A stretch of DNA of 64,000 nt from an uncultured Bulleidia sp. (lineage in GTDB: Bacteria; Bacillota_I; Bacilli_A; Erysipelotrichales; Erysipelotrichaceae): assembly GCA_934754415.1 (NCBI GenBank), contig CAKVIS010000002.1, positions 1 through 64,000 of the forward strand, read 5' to 3'. The translations under genes were made by a program, and so were the position numbers. The notes under the pieces are model-generated. The model ran no database searches, was not told the origin of the DNA, and was given only the letters and a program-made list of their open reading frames with translations. Below are positions 54,549-62,826 of this stretch, piece after piece. How positions within the stretch are numbered: the stretch's first letter is position 1; every line of letters starts with the position of its first letter.

Positions 54549-56095
54549 GCTTTATCCTCCTCAGTCACATTACGTTTTGCACCGGACATATATAAGCCCA
54601 GTTCTTCCACTGTAGTTTTTTTAGGATCCAGATCTCCGACAATTCTGCCTTCATACATCACAAGAATTCTGTCAGACAGATTCATGACTTCTTCCAGTTC
54701 CAAAGAAACCAGCAGCACCGCATCACCCTTATCTCTTCTTTTGACGATTTCAGAATGAATAAATTCAATAGCACCTACATCAAGACCTCTGGTCGGCTGT
54801 ACAGCTATCAGCAATTCATGATTTCTGTCCATTTCACGTGCAACAATTACTTTCTGCTGATTACCACCTGACATCTGTCTTGTAATGGTATCGGAGCCAC
54901 TGGAACAGCGCACATCATATTCTTCAATCAGTTTATCTGAATACTCATGAATATTCTTTTTCTTTAAGAATCCTGCTTTATTGGTAAATTCAGGTTCAAA
55001 GTATCTCTGCAATACCATGTTATAGGCAATGGAATAATCCTGCACAAGACCATGCTTTAATCTGTCTTCAGGAATATGAGACATTTTGGAATTCTTCTCA
55101 CGGATAGATTTTTTGGTGACATCTTCCCCATCCATGAATACCTGTCCGCTTTCCACAGCATCCAGACCTGTAATACCATATACAAGCTCTGTCTGACCAT
55201 TTCCATCAATCCCGGCAATACAGACGATTTCGCCTTTTCGCACTTTAAAGCTGACATGATCGACCGCATTCTTATGATGAAGCCTGGATTTTACAACAAG
55301 ATCCTTCACTTCCAGCACAACATCGGAAGGTCTGGCTTCTTCTTTCTGCACAACAAGCTGTACATCTCTTCCAACCATCATTCTGGAAAGTTCCTTCACA
55401 GTCGTTGTTGAAGCATCTACGGTACCAATACATTTACCTCTTCTTAAAACCGTGATTTTATCCGCCACTTCCATGATTTCATTCAGTTTATGGGAAATAA
55501 ACAAAATGGATTTTCCTTCTGATGCAAGATTCTTCATGATCTGCATCAATTCTTCAATTTCCTGAGGAGTCAATACAGCTGTTGGTTCATCAAAAATCAG
55601 AATATCATTATCTCTGAACAACATTTTTAATATCTCTGTTCTTTGCTGCATACCAACAGAGATATCTTCGATTTTTGCGTCAAGATCAACATGCAGACCA
55701 TATCGTTTACTTAATTCCATGACCTTTTCACGTGCACACTTTGTCTGTAAAATTCCATTCTTTGTTTCTTCAACACCAAGAATAATATTTTCCAGCACTG
55801 AAAAGCACTGTACCAGTTTAAAATGCTGATGAACCATACCGATACCTAATGCATTGGCATCATTAGGATTTTTGATAGATACCTCTTTCCCGTTAATGCA
55901 GATTTTCCCTTCTTCTGCCTGATACAAGCCAAAAAGAACGGACATCAACGTGGATTTACCTGCACCATTTTCTCCCAGTAACGCATGAATTTCTCCGGGT
56001 TTTACCTGCAGAGTAATATCATCATTTGCTACAATGTTTGGAAAACGTTTGGTGATATGCAACATTTCTATTGCATAAGGTACTGAATTTTCCAT
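54545..56095 (-). CDS. nucleoside-type ABC transporter ATPase with two nucleotide-binding domains
   Basis: A 516-residue tandem ATPase. The first half has Walker A GENGAGKST, signature SVGMQQRTEI and Walker B ILIFDEPT. The second has GIDGNGQTE and MSGGNQQKVIVAREM with degenerate Walker elements, as is usual for this family (YufO/RbsA-like). It energises import by the two permeases and the BmpA lipoprotein at 57379. It follows the WG-repeat lipoprotein gene after 64 bp. Confidence 0.92.
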   Translation of the reverse strand: MENSVPYAIEMLHITKRFPNIVANDDITLQVKPGEIHALLGENGAGKSTLMSVLFGLYQAEEGKICINGKEVSIKNPNDANALGIGMVHQHFKLVQCFSVLENIILGVEETKNGILQTKCAREKVMELSKRYGLHVDLDAKIEDISVGMQQRTEILKMLFRDNDILIFDEPTAVLTPQEIEELMQIMKNLASEGKSILFISHKLNEIMEVADKITVLRRGKCIGTVDASTTTVKELSRMMVGRDVQLVVQKEEARPSDVVLEVKDLVVKSRLHHKNAVDHVSFKVRKGEIVCIAGIDGNGQTELVYGITGLDAVESGQVFMDGEDVTKKSIREKNSKMSHIPEDRLKHGLVQDYSIAYNMVLQRYFEPEFTNKAGFLKKKNIHEYSDKLIEEYDVRCSSGSDTITRQMSGGNQQKVIVAREMDRNHELLIAVQPTRGLDVGAIEFIHSEIVKRRDKGDAVLLVSLELEEVMNLSDRILVMYEGRIVGDLDPKKTTVEELGLYMSGAKRNVTEEDKA

Positions 56096-56159
56096 AATAA
56101 CTCCTCCATTTTCTTATGAATTATTTTATTCTATTTTCATATATATTTGCACTTAATTT

Positions 56160-57293
56160 TTACACTTTACAGGTGGAGGAAGAAATCTCTGTCCCTTTCT
56201 TTAAGGTCCCTGCCACATCCAGCAAACCATATCTGCCAGTATATTTTACATAGGATTTTCCCTGATAAAGAGCAGTCACATCTTCAAAGATAAACTCCGT
56301 CACTTCTGTACCGGTTTCATCTATAAACCCCCATTCCCCGTCTTTCATGACAGGACAATAGCCATCTTCAAACCACAGTACATCCTGATATGGTTCCGCA
56401 TTGATAATTTCACCTGTTTCAAGACTGACAATATCTTTAGATGCAATATCCTTTGAATATATATCCGTCATGCAGGTAATGTCCACAGGTTCATGTGCAG
56501 TCACATAATATCCATTTACAAGAGTATCTGTATTCTGGATACCATTGCAAGGTACATAATCGTAAATCTGTAAAATATTACCCTCATTATCCATTTTTGC
56601 CATACCTGTCCAGACATCATCTGTAAAATTCGTACAGTTGTCTACTACCGGCACATAACAGATATCCGGAAGATTCAGATACGATACATCCACCTCTTTA
56701 AATGGTTTGATGAAAGATGCGTCTTCATACATATACATGTTATAGATAAAAACTTCCTGATGCATCACAAACGGATGAAACGGATAATCTCCTGCCATCA
56801 TACCATGGGTTATTTCTTCCCCTGCAGTCAAATCCTGATCCAGCTGATAAAGGACACCGTTTTGTTTTACGATATAAGAATAATATTCCTTTGCCTCAAG
56901 AGGATTCTTTTCCCCTGAACAACTCTGTAAAGGTTCTATATCTTTTAACAGAACAGCACCTGTATCGTCCAGAATGGCATACGTTCCATTTAAGGTACAG
57001 GTAAACATATTTGAAGGATACTCAACATCGACAATATCCGATGTATGATTCTGCCAGGAGGAAGAATATCCTGTCATTTCAAGATACCAGCATGCTCTGG
57101 AAGGCTGTCTGTAATATCCCTGTATTACATTATCTATGTTTTCGTATTCTAAAGAAGGCTCTATAGCCCATATCACCTTATGTAAAATACCTGCGGGTTC
57201 TTTATCAGATTGCACAACAGTATTTGAAGCACAGGCTGTACACAAAGAGACCATGACAGGTATAACGTATGATTTCACTATTTTGGATGGCAT
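56160..57293 (-). CDS. WG-repeat-like lipoprotein of unknown function
   Basis: A 377-residue secreted lipoprotein (VSLCTAC lipobox near residue 21). The C-terminal part has WG-type repeats (GEWGFIDETGTEVTEFIFEDV, GRYGLLDVAGTLKKG, shown in part), and a weak copy is near residue 100 (GTYAILDDTGAVLL). It lies between the bmpA terminator and the ABC ATPase gene, so it could contribute to the importer, but that is not established. AGGAAAA precedes the ATG. Confidence 0.7.
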   Translation of the reverse strand: MPSKIVKSYVIPVMVSLCTACASNTVVQSDKEPAGILHKVIWAIEPSLEYENIDNVIQGYYRQPSRACWYLEMTGYSSSWQNHTSDIVDVEYPSNMFTCTLNGTYAILDDTGAVLLKDIEPLQSCSGEKNPLEAKEYYSYIVKQNGVLYQLDQDLTAGEEITHGMMAGDYPFHPFVMHQEVFIYNMYMYEDASFIKPFKEVDVSYLNLPDICYVPVVDNCTNFTDDVWTGMAKMDNEGNILQIYDYVPCNGIQNTDTLVNGYYVTAHEPVDITCMTDIYSKDIASKDIVSLETGEIINAEPYQDVLWFEDGYCPVMKDGEWGFIDETGTEVTEFIFEDVTALYQGKSYVKYTGRYGLLDVAGTLKKGTEISSSTCKV

Positions 57294-57333
57294 ATTTTTT
57301 CCTGTTTTCTACTAACATTATAGGGGAAATCAC

Positions 57334-57365
57334 AAAAAAAAGAAGATAAGATTTCTCTTATCTTC
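57334..57365 (-). terminator. terminator after the bmpA-type gene
   Basis: Perfect 10-bp stem GAAGATAAGA/TCTTATCTTC with a GAAA tetraloop, followed by eight T. Partial read-through into the ABC genes would give an excess of binding protein. Confidence 0.93.
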
Positions 57366-57378
57366 CCAAACATGTCAA

Positions 57379-58524
57379 TTACTTGATATTGCCTTCAAAT
57401 TCAACATGAGCAACTGTGGACATATCTGTATCTACTGCATTATCAATCTTAATCTTGCCATTGTAGATATCAGCCACAAGTGCCTTGTAATCATCTTCTG
57501 TGAAGTTATCACCAAACTGTGTGCTGGATGGTAACTGAACATAGTTTTCTTCTGGATTTTCAGAAACAAGACCGAGGTTCATCAGCTTGCCACTGTATTC
57601 GTCCCATTTACCGTCATGAATAGCTGTTAATAATGTTTCTACAGTTGCAGAAAGACCCTTCATAGCAGAAGTAACTGTTAAGCCTTCACCGTATTTACCA
57701 TCAATTGTAGGAGCCTGGTCAACGTCAACACCGATAACCTTGCCGTTTGTCTTAACAGCAGCTTCAGCAGCAGATGTATAGATAGCACCTCCACAAGCAA
57801 ATACTAATTCTGTTCCGCCACCATACCATGTGTCCATACGAGCTGTAATATCCGCATCACCAAAGAACTGGTTACCATATGCATATTTGATTTCAAGATC
57901 CTTTACACCCATTTCTTCAGCAGCAGCGTTAGCACCCTGAACGAAACCATATCCATAACGGATAACTGCAGGTACTGCCATACCACCTAAGAAACCTAAC
58001 TTCTTGTAGCCTAACTTAACAGCAGCTACGCCAGCCATGTAGCCGGCAATTTCTTCCTGATATACTGCACAGAATACATTATCACTCTGCCAGTCAGTTT
58101 CTCCGGAAGCGGAATCCAGATCAAACTGAGATACATCCAATGCCACAAACTTTGTGTCAGGATATGTACCAGCTTCATCAACTACGCTCTTTGCAAATGC
58201 ATATCCAGGCATAACGATAACGTTGTAACCTTCTTCAATAGCCTTTTCAATAGAAGACTCTCTGTCTGCGTCGGAGTCACTTGCCGGTTTGTAATAGTTG
58301 AATTCCACACCGTTCTTTTCACTCCATGCCTTTGCACTTTCATAAGTTGTCTGGTTAAAAGACTGGTCAGTAATGTCACCATAGTCAGTGATCATTGCTA
58401 CCTTCATGTCGGATGCTGATTTATCAGAATCAGAACCCTTGTTTGCATCAGAATCAGAGCCACCACATGCTACTAAGGATAAGCTCATTACTCCTGCAAG
58501 AGATGCTTTTAGTAATTTTTTCAT
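57379..58524 (-). CDS. BMP-family nucleoside-binding lipoprotein
   Basis: Extracellular receptor for purine nucleosides (BmpA/PnrA/Med type), 381 residues. The lipoprotein signal ends at LSLVAC (Cys20), followed by a Ser/Asp-rich linker. The binding fold shows DYGDITDQSFNQTTYESAK, VALDVSQFD, AGYMAGVAAVKLGYKKLGFLGG and KVIGVDVDQAP. It precedes the permease/ATPase operon with its own terminator, a common arrangement. Confidence 0.92.
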   Translation of the reverse strand: MKKLLKASLAGVMSLSLVACGGSDSDANKGSDSDKSASDMKVAMITDYGDITDQSFNQTTYESAKAWSEKNGVEFNYYKPASDSDADRESSIEKAIEEGYNVIVMPGYAFAKSVVDEAGTYPDTKFVALDVSQFDLDSASGETDWQSDNVFCAVYQEEIAGYMAGVAAVKLGYKKLGFLGGMAVPAVIRYGYGFVQGANAAAEEMGVKDLEIKYAYGNQFFGDADITARMDTWYGGGTELVFACGGAIYTSAAEAAVKTNGKVIGVDVDQAPTIDGKYGEGLTVTSAMKGLSATVETLLTAIHDGKWDEYSGKLMNLGLVSENPEENYVQLPSSTQFGDNFTEDDYKALVADIYNGKIKIDNAVDTDMSTVAHVEFEGNIK

Positions 58525-58628
58525 TATGATTACTTTCCTTCCCGCGTTTTCGCTACCCTTATTCTAGAATGTATTGAAAGCGATTGCAAATGTATTCCTT
58601 CTTTTTTTTGCTATTCCTTAACATTTCT

Positions 58629-58658
58629 TTGATGTTAACTTCTGAGTTTCTAGTATAA
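58629..58658 (+). promoter_or_regulatory. promoter of the RlmCD-type gene
   Basis: TTGATG (58629-58634), 18-bp spacer, TATAAT (58653-58658). A leader of about 20 nt holds the SD GGGAGTG before the ATG at 58685. Confidence 0.7.
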
Positions 58659-58684
58659 TTGTGCATGCCCGGGAGTGAATATAT

Positions 58685-60046
58685 ATGGAAAAAGTAAATA
58701 TAGTAAAAATGGGAATCAATGGTGAAGGCATTGGTTACCTGAATAAAAAACCAATCTTTGTCAGTGGTGCTCTTCCAAAGGAGTACGTTGATGTATATGT
58801 TACGGAAGAAAATCCGACGTATGCCAAAGGTTCTGCTTCACACATTATTGAGGCAAGTAAAGATCGCATTTCCCCACAGTGTAAACATCAGAAAGAATGC
58901 GGCGGATGTGCTCTTGGAATCCTCAACTATAAATCACAGTGTTATTACAAAAAGACACTGCTGACAGAAGCTTTATATAAATATGCACATATACGTAAGG
59001 AACTTGTTAGAGAAGTACATACCAACAGAGTAACAAAAGGATATCGCAATCAATGTAAGATGCCTGTACAGGAAAGTCATCACAGACTGACATGTGGTCT
59101 GTATGAAGCTGGCACCAATCACTTCAAACCAATGGACAAGTGTCTTGTACAGGATAAACAGCTGGAAGAGGTGCGCTCCAATATACTGAAAGTCTTAAAC
59201 AAAGCACACTTTCCTGCGTATGACGCAAGAAAAATGAAAGGTCTTCGTTATCTTGTCATCCGCACCATTGACAATCAGAGTCAGTGTACTTTAATTACAG
59301 GCAAAGATACTTTAAGCGAAAAACTGATTGAAGATATCTATGCCATAGATTCCGTACAGTCTGTTTTCCAGTCCATCAACACACAGAGAAAAGGTGTGGA
59401 TATCTTTGGAAGTAAAGTCAGACTGTTAAAAGGTGAAGAAACACTTCAAACCACATGGGATGATTTCTCCATCTCCCTCTCTCCAAGATCTTTCCTGCAG
59501 TTAAATACAGAAATGGCAAAAGAACTCTATTCCATGGTTATCAGTAAAGTGGACCCATGTGAAACACTTGTTGAAGCCTATTGCGGTATCGGTTTAATGT
59601 CCTTACTTGCAAGTAAGAAAGCCCAGCATGTCATTGGTATTGAATCTATTCCTGAAGCTATTGAAAATGCAAAAGTAATTGCGGAAGAAAACCACATAGA
59701 AAATGTAGAATATCTTCTTGATGATGCGGCTGAAGGGTTACAGAAAGTTCTGCAAAAGACAAATGTCAATACACTGCTTGTTGACCCTCCTCGTTCCGGT
59801 ATGGATGATGCCATGCTGGAAACAATTCTGTCTTCCTCCATTGAAAAGATTATTTATGTATCCTGCAACCCTGCAACACTCGCAAGAAATCTGAAGGTAC
59901 TAAAGAAAAACTATCAGGTGCTGACAGTTATTCCTTATGACCTGTTTCCAAATACACCACACATTGAAAGTATTACGGTCTTGTCACGAAACGGTGTAAA
60001 GTCTGGAAAGAAAGCTAAAAAATATGAAGTACCAGTTACAGAATAA
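58685..60046 (+). CDS. 23S rRNA uracil-5 methyltransferase, RlmCD/TrmA family
   Basis: A 453-residue SAM-dependent m5U methylase. An N-terminal TRAM-like domain is followed by a 4Fe-4S motif (CKHQKECGGCALG), then the catalytic fold with VEAYCGIGLMSLLA, VDPPRSGMD and the nucleophile motif YVSCNPATLARN. In Firmicutes such enzymes modify U747/U1939 of 23S rRNA. It overlaps the pseudouridine synthase by 23 bp. Confidence 0.9.
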   Translation: MEKVNIVKMGINGEGIGYLNKKPIFVSGALPKEYVDVYVTEENPTYAKGSASHIIEASKDRISPQCKHQKECGGCALGILNYKSQCYYKKTLLTEALYKYAHIRKELVREVHTNRVTKGYRNQCKMPVQESHHRLTCGLYEAGTNHFKPMDKCLVQDKQLEEVRSNILKVLNKAHFPAYDARKMKGLRYLVIRTIDNQSQCTLITGKDTLSEKLIEDIYAIDSVQSVFQSINTQRKGVDIFGSKVRLLKGEETLQTTWDDFSISLSPRSFLQLNTEMAKELYSMVISKVDPCETLVEAYCGIGLMSLLASKKAQHVIGIESIPEAIENAKVIAEENHIENVEYLLDDAAEGLQKVLQKTNVNTLLVDPPRSGMDDAMLETILSSSIEKIIYVSCNPATLARNLKVLKKNYQVLTVIPYDLFPNTPHIESITVLSRNGVKSGKKAKKYEVPVTE

Positions 60047-60917
60047 CCGTCTTGATATCTTTATTGATGCACGTTTCCTGCGTAAACCACTTTCTTCATT
60101 CTTTGAAGAATACTGTATTTCAAAATCCACACGATACAGATACATGATGGAAAATCGTATTCTGATTCAGAATACCCCTGTCAGGCAGGATACCCGTGTG
60201 TTTCAGAAAGAGGATGTCTTAACAATACTGTTACCTGAAGAAGGCATTGACTGGAGTCCTTCTGAGACTCCCTGTACAGTCATTTATGAAAACACATTTG
60301 TTTTTGTAGTGCATAAAGAAGCCGGCATTCCCATCCATACAGAAAAACAGGATACCAACTGTCTGAATGCACAGGTGGCCAGATGGGCAATGGATAAAGG
60401 TTATCGTTTTCCCATACGACCTGTACACAGACTGGATGTGGATACGACCGGGCTTCTTCTGTACAGTAAGATACCATTCTTTCAGCCATGGCTGGATCAG
60501 CAGCTTGCTTCTAAAAAGATATCCAGAAAGTATCTTGCCATCACAAATGGTGCCCCTTTAAAACCACATACAGTTTTTACTTGTAACGATTGTATAGGAA
60601 AAGACAGGCATCGTTCCAATGTGTACCGTGTTTCTCCAACCGGAAAAACAGCTTCCACAACTGTAGAAGCACTGACCTATAAAAATGGATTTCAATTGTT
60701 GCAATGTACATTATTAACAGGAAGAACTCATCAGATTCGTGTTCACCTGTCTCATCGTGAATATCCCATCGTCAATGATCCACTGTATGGTCATCCTTCC
60801 AAACACTTTTTGAAAATGGGATTATGGGCAAATGAAATTACGTTCAAAGATCCTCTCACAAATAAAAAACATCGTATACAGGATATACCAAACAAGGATT
60901 ACTCTTTCTTCGAGTAA
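60024..60917 (+). CDS. RluD/RluA-family pseudouridine synthase
   Basis: A 297-residue RNA pseudouridine synthase with an N-terminal S4-like domain (about 12-60, SKSTRYRYMMENRILIQN) and the catalytic motif RPVHRLDVDTTGLLLY with the nucleophilic Asp. TGRTHQIRVHL closes the active site. The start lies inside the methylase gene with GGAAAG upstream. The target position is unknown. Confidence 0.9.
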   Translation: MKYQLQNNRLDIFIDARFLRKPLSSFFEEYCISKSTRYRYMMENRILIQNTPVRQDTRVFQKEDVLTILLPEEGIDWSPSETPCTVIYENTFVFVVHKEAGIPIHTEKQDTNCLNAQVARWAMDKGYRFPIRPVHRLDVDTTGLLLYSKIPFFQPWLDQQLASKKISRKYLAITNGAPLKPHTVFTCNDCIGKDRHRSNVYRVSPTGKTASTTVEALTYKNGFQLLQCTLLTGRTHQIRVHLSHREYPIVNDPLYGHPSKHFLKMGLWANEITFKDPLTNKKHRIQDIPNKDYSFFE

Positions 60918-60930
60918 TCCTTGTTTTTTC
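60890..60930 (+). terminator. terminator after the pseudouridine synthase gene
   Basis: A 15-bp stem (60890-60904 with 60912-60926) has a 7-nt loop followed by T. It overlaps the stop codon of this gene and reaches the stop of the convergent Cof gene. Confidence 0.93.
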
Positions 60931-61735
60931 AGGCGATATGTAATTGTTCCAGCATCTTGGCAACACCATCATTTTCACAGCTGTCTGCTACCAGATCTGC
61001 ATATTTCTGTACATCATCTTTGGCATTCTTCATCGCTACACCAATCTTTGCCTTTTCAATCATGCATGTATCATTTCCAGCATCTCCAAAAGCAATAACA
61101 TTATCCCATGTCCATCCATGGTCTTTTAACACTCTTTCAATAGCCGTAGTTTTATTGATATCTTTCAAGAATACATCAAATCCATTTCTGACAGACCAGG
61201 CAAACACAAGATCCGGCATAGAAGAGACATAAGGAAGTAATTTTTCATACTCTCCAATAATAAATGTGCCTAATGGGTATCCATACTTTTCATGATGAGA
61301 ACATGTCGCATCATCATTGATAATCAATGAGCGTTCATGATCATTATGCGCATATTCACGGATAAACAAATCATAGTTGGCATAGGTGACAATCGCATCT
61401 TCAAATTTAAATCCAAGTCCTGTACCTGTTTCCTTACACATGTCAGTGATTGCTTCCATGGTTTCTTTGGACATAGGATGTTTTTCAATAACTGTGCCGT
61501 CTCTTTTGACCAGACACGCTCCGTTAATGGTTCCTATAACATCCATATCCAGATCTTTAAAGAAACTTTCAGGAAGTAACGTATAATGCCTTCCTGTACA
61601 TATCAGAATGGTATATCCGTTTTGTTTTGCTTTATGAAAAGCTTCTACGGTGCGTAAAGATAACGCATTCTTACCTGCAGGCAGAATTGTTCCGTCCACA
61701 TCACATACAATTAGTTTAATAGTCTCTATATTCAT
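60929..61735 (-). CDS. Cof-type HAD phosphatase
   Basis: A 268-residue HAD-IIB hydrolase of the YidA/Cof group: nucleophile motif VCDVDGTIL, LICTGRHYTLLP and the C-terminal VIAFGDAGNDTCMIEKA. Such enzymes dephosphorylate sugar phosphates or flavin/pyridoxal nucleotides. AAAGGAGTG precedes the ATG. It is divergent from the tRNA gene, with a 37-bp gap. Confidence 0.9.
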   Translation of the reverse strand: MNIETIKLIVCDVDGTILPAGKNALSLRTVEAFHKAKQNGYTILICTGRHYTLLPESFFKDLDMDVIGTINGACLVKRDGTVIEKHPMSKETMEAITDMCKETGTGLGFKFEDAIVTYANYDLFIREYAHNDHERSLIINDDATCSHHEKYGYPLGTFIIGEYEKLLPYVSSMPDLVFAWSVRNGFDVFLKDINKTTAIERVLKDHGWTWDNVIAFGDAGNDTCMIEKAKIGVAMKNAKDDVQKYADLVADSCENDGVAKMLEQLHIA

Positions 61736-61772
61736 GATTTCATCACTCCTTTATGGTACAATGATTACACTT

Positions 61773-61846
61773 GTGTTCGTGGCGCAATTGGATAGCGCAT
61801 TTGATTCCGAATCAAAAGGTTGTGGGTTCGATTCCCATCGAGCACA
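61773..61846 (+). tRNA. tRNA-Arg (anticodon CCG)
   Basis: A 74-nt cloverleaf: acceptor GTGTTCG with CGAGCAC (one T-G pair), D arm with GCGC, anticodon stem TTTGA/TCAAA with loop TTCCGAA (CCG at 61807-61809) and T arm GTGGG-TTCGATT-CCCAT. Discriminator A; CCA is not encoded. It reads CGG arginine codons. A TACAAT at 61757-61762 is a likely -10 box and a T run follows the gene. Confidence 0.95.
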
Positions 61847-61852
61847 CTTTTT

Positions 61853-62764
61853 TTATTCTTCCGGATACTTCATATCCTTTCTCTGTCCGTCTTTACAAAT
61901 TACTGCAGCTGGGAAAATAGCTTTGATTTTTTCAGCATATTCTTCAGGATACGGCATAGAAGGAGAATAATGTGTCAGCCAGAGTTCTTTTACATTTCCA
62001 TTACTGGCCAGCGTAGCTGTTTCACTCATCATGCTATGGTAATTCAATCTGGCTTTTTCCAGCTTTTCCTCATCCCCATACATTCCCTCACCAATATACA
62101 AATCTGCATCCTGCACATATTTTTCAAGTAAAGGTACTGGTCTTGTATCAGTACAGTACACAACTTTCAGTCCTTTTCTTTCTTTACCAAGTACCATGTC
62201 AGGTGTATACAGAATGCCATCCAGTTCTACGGATTCTCCTTTTTGAAGAATATTCCAGCATTTTAACGGAACCTGATTTCTTTGAGCTTTTTCTCTGTCA
62301 AATACAGGAAGTCTTTCAGCATAGATACTGTATCCATAACAAGGTACTTTATGTTTGACCGCAAAGGCAGTAATCTTTAGCCCTGCAATATCCAGTACTT
62401 CCTCTTTTTCTGTCAGTTCTCTGTATCTGATTTCAAAAGGAATATATCTTGCCAGCAGTAAAACTCCCTGTATGATTTCTTTCAGATTCTTCGGTCCTAT
62501 GATTTCCACCGGTTCAGTTCTGTCTGACTTTGCCATGGAAAGCAATAAGCCAGGAAGCCCTGCGGTATGGTCTGCATGATAATGTGTCAGAAGAATGGTA
62601 TCTATATGTTTACAGGAAATGCCTTCCTTATGTAATGCGATCTGGGTACCTTCCCCGCAGTCAATCAATACCTGTTTTCCTTTATAGTTCAATAAACAAG
62701 CTGTCAAAGCTCTATTTGGTAAAGGGACGGTTCCTCCAGTCCCCAGCAAACAAACATCTAACAT
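61853..62764 (-). CDS. rnz: ribonuclease Z
   Basis: Zinc endonuclease that cuts tRNA precursors 3' of the discriminator when CCA is not encoded. The 303-residue protein has the metallo-beta-lactamase motif THYHADHTAGLPG, further His/Asp ligands (CTDTRP, THYSPSMP) and normal length. It converges with the CCA-less tRNA-Arg gene, 6 bp apart. GGAGAAAAA precedes the ATG. Confidence 0.94.
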   Translation of the reverse strand: MLDVCLLGTGGTVPLPNRALTACLLNYKGKQVLIDCGEGTQIALHKEGISCKHIDTILLTHYHADHTAGLPGLLLSMAKSDRTEPVEIIGPKNLKEIIQGVLLLARYIPFEIRYRELTEKEEVLDIAGLKITAFAVKHKVPCYGYSIYAERLPVFDREKAQRNQVPLKCWNILQKGESVELDGILYTPDMVLGKERKGLKVVYCTDTRPVPLLEKYVQDADLYIGEGMYGDEEKLEKARLNYHSMMSETATLASNGNVKELWLTHYSPSMPYPEEYAEKIKAIFPAAVICKDGQRKDMKYPEE

Positions 62765-62796
62765 TTTTTCTCCTTCAGTCTGTAGGTATTATACAC

Positions 62797-62826
62797 AAAA
62801 TAAGAAGCACGTCTTAGTGCTTCTCA
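62797..62826 (-). terminator. terminator of ppaC
   Basis: Stem AGAAGCAC/GTGCTTCT (62803-62810 with 62817-62824) followed by TATTTT on the minus strand, 1 bp past the stop. Confidence 0.85.

Noticed and set aside
56160..57293. Lipoprotein as a second nucleoside receptor
   Set aside because: It lacks the BMP fold pattern and carries WG-type repeats instead.
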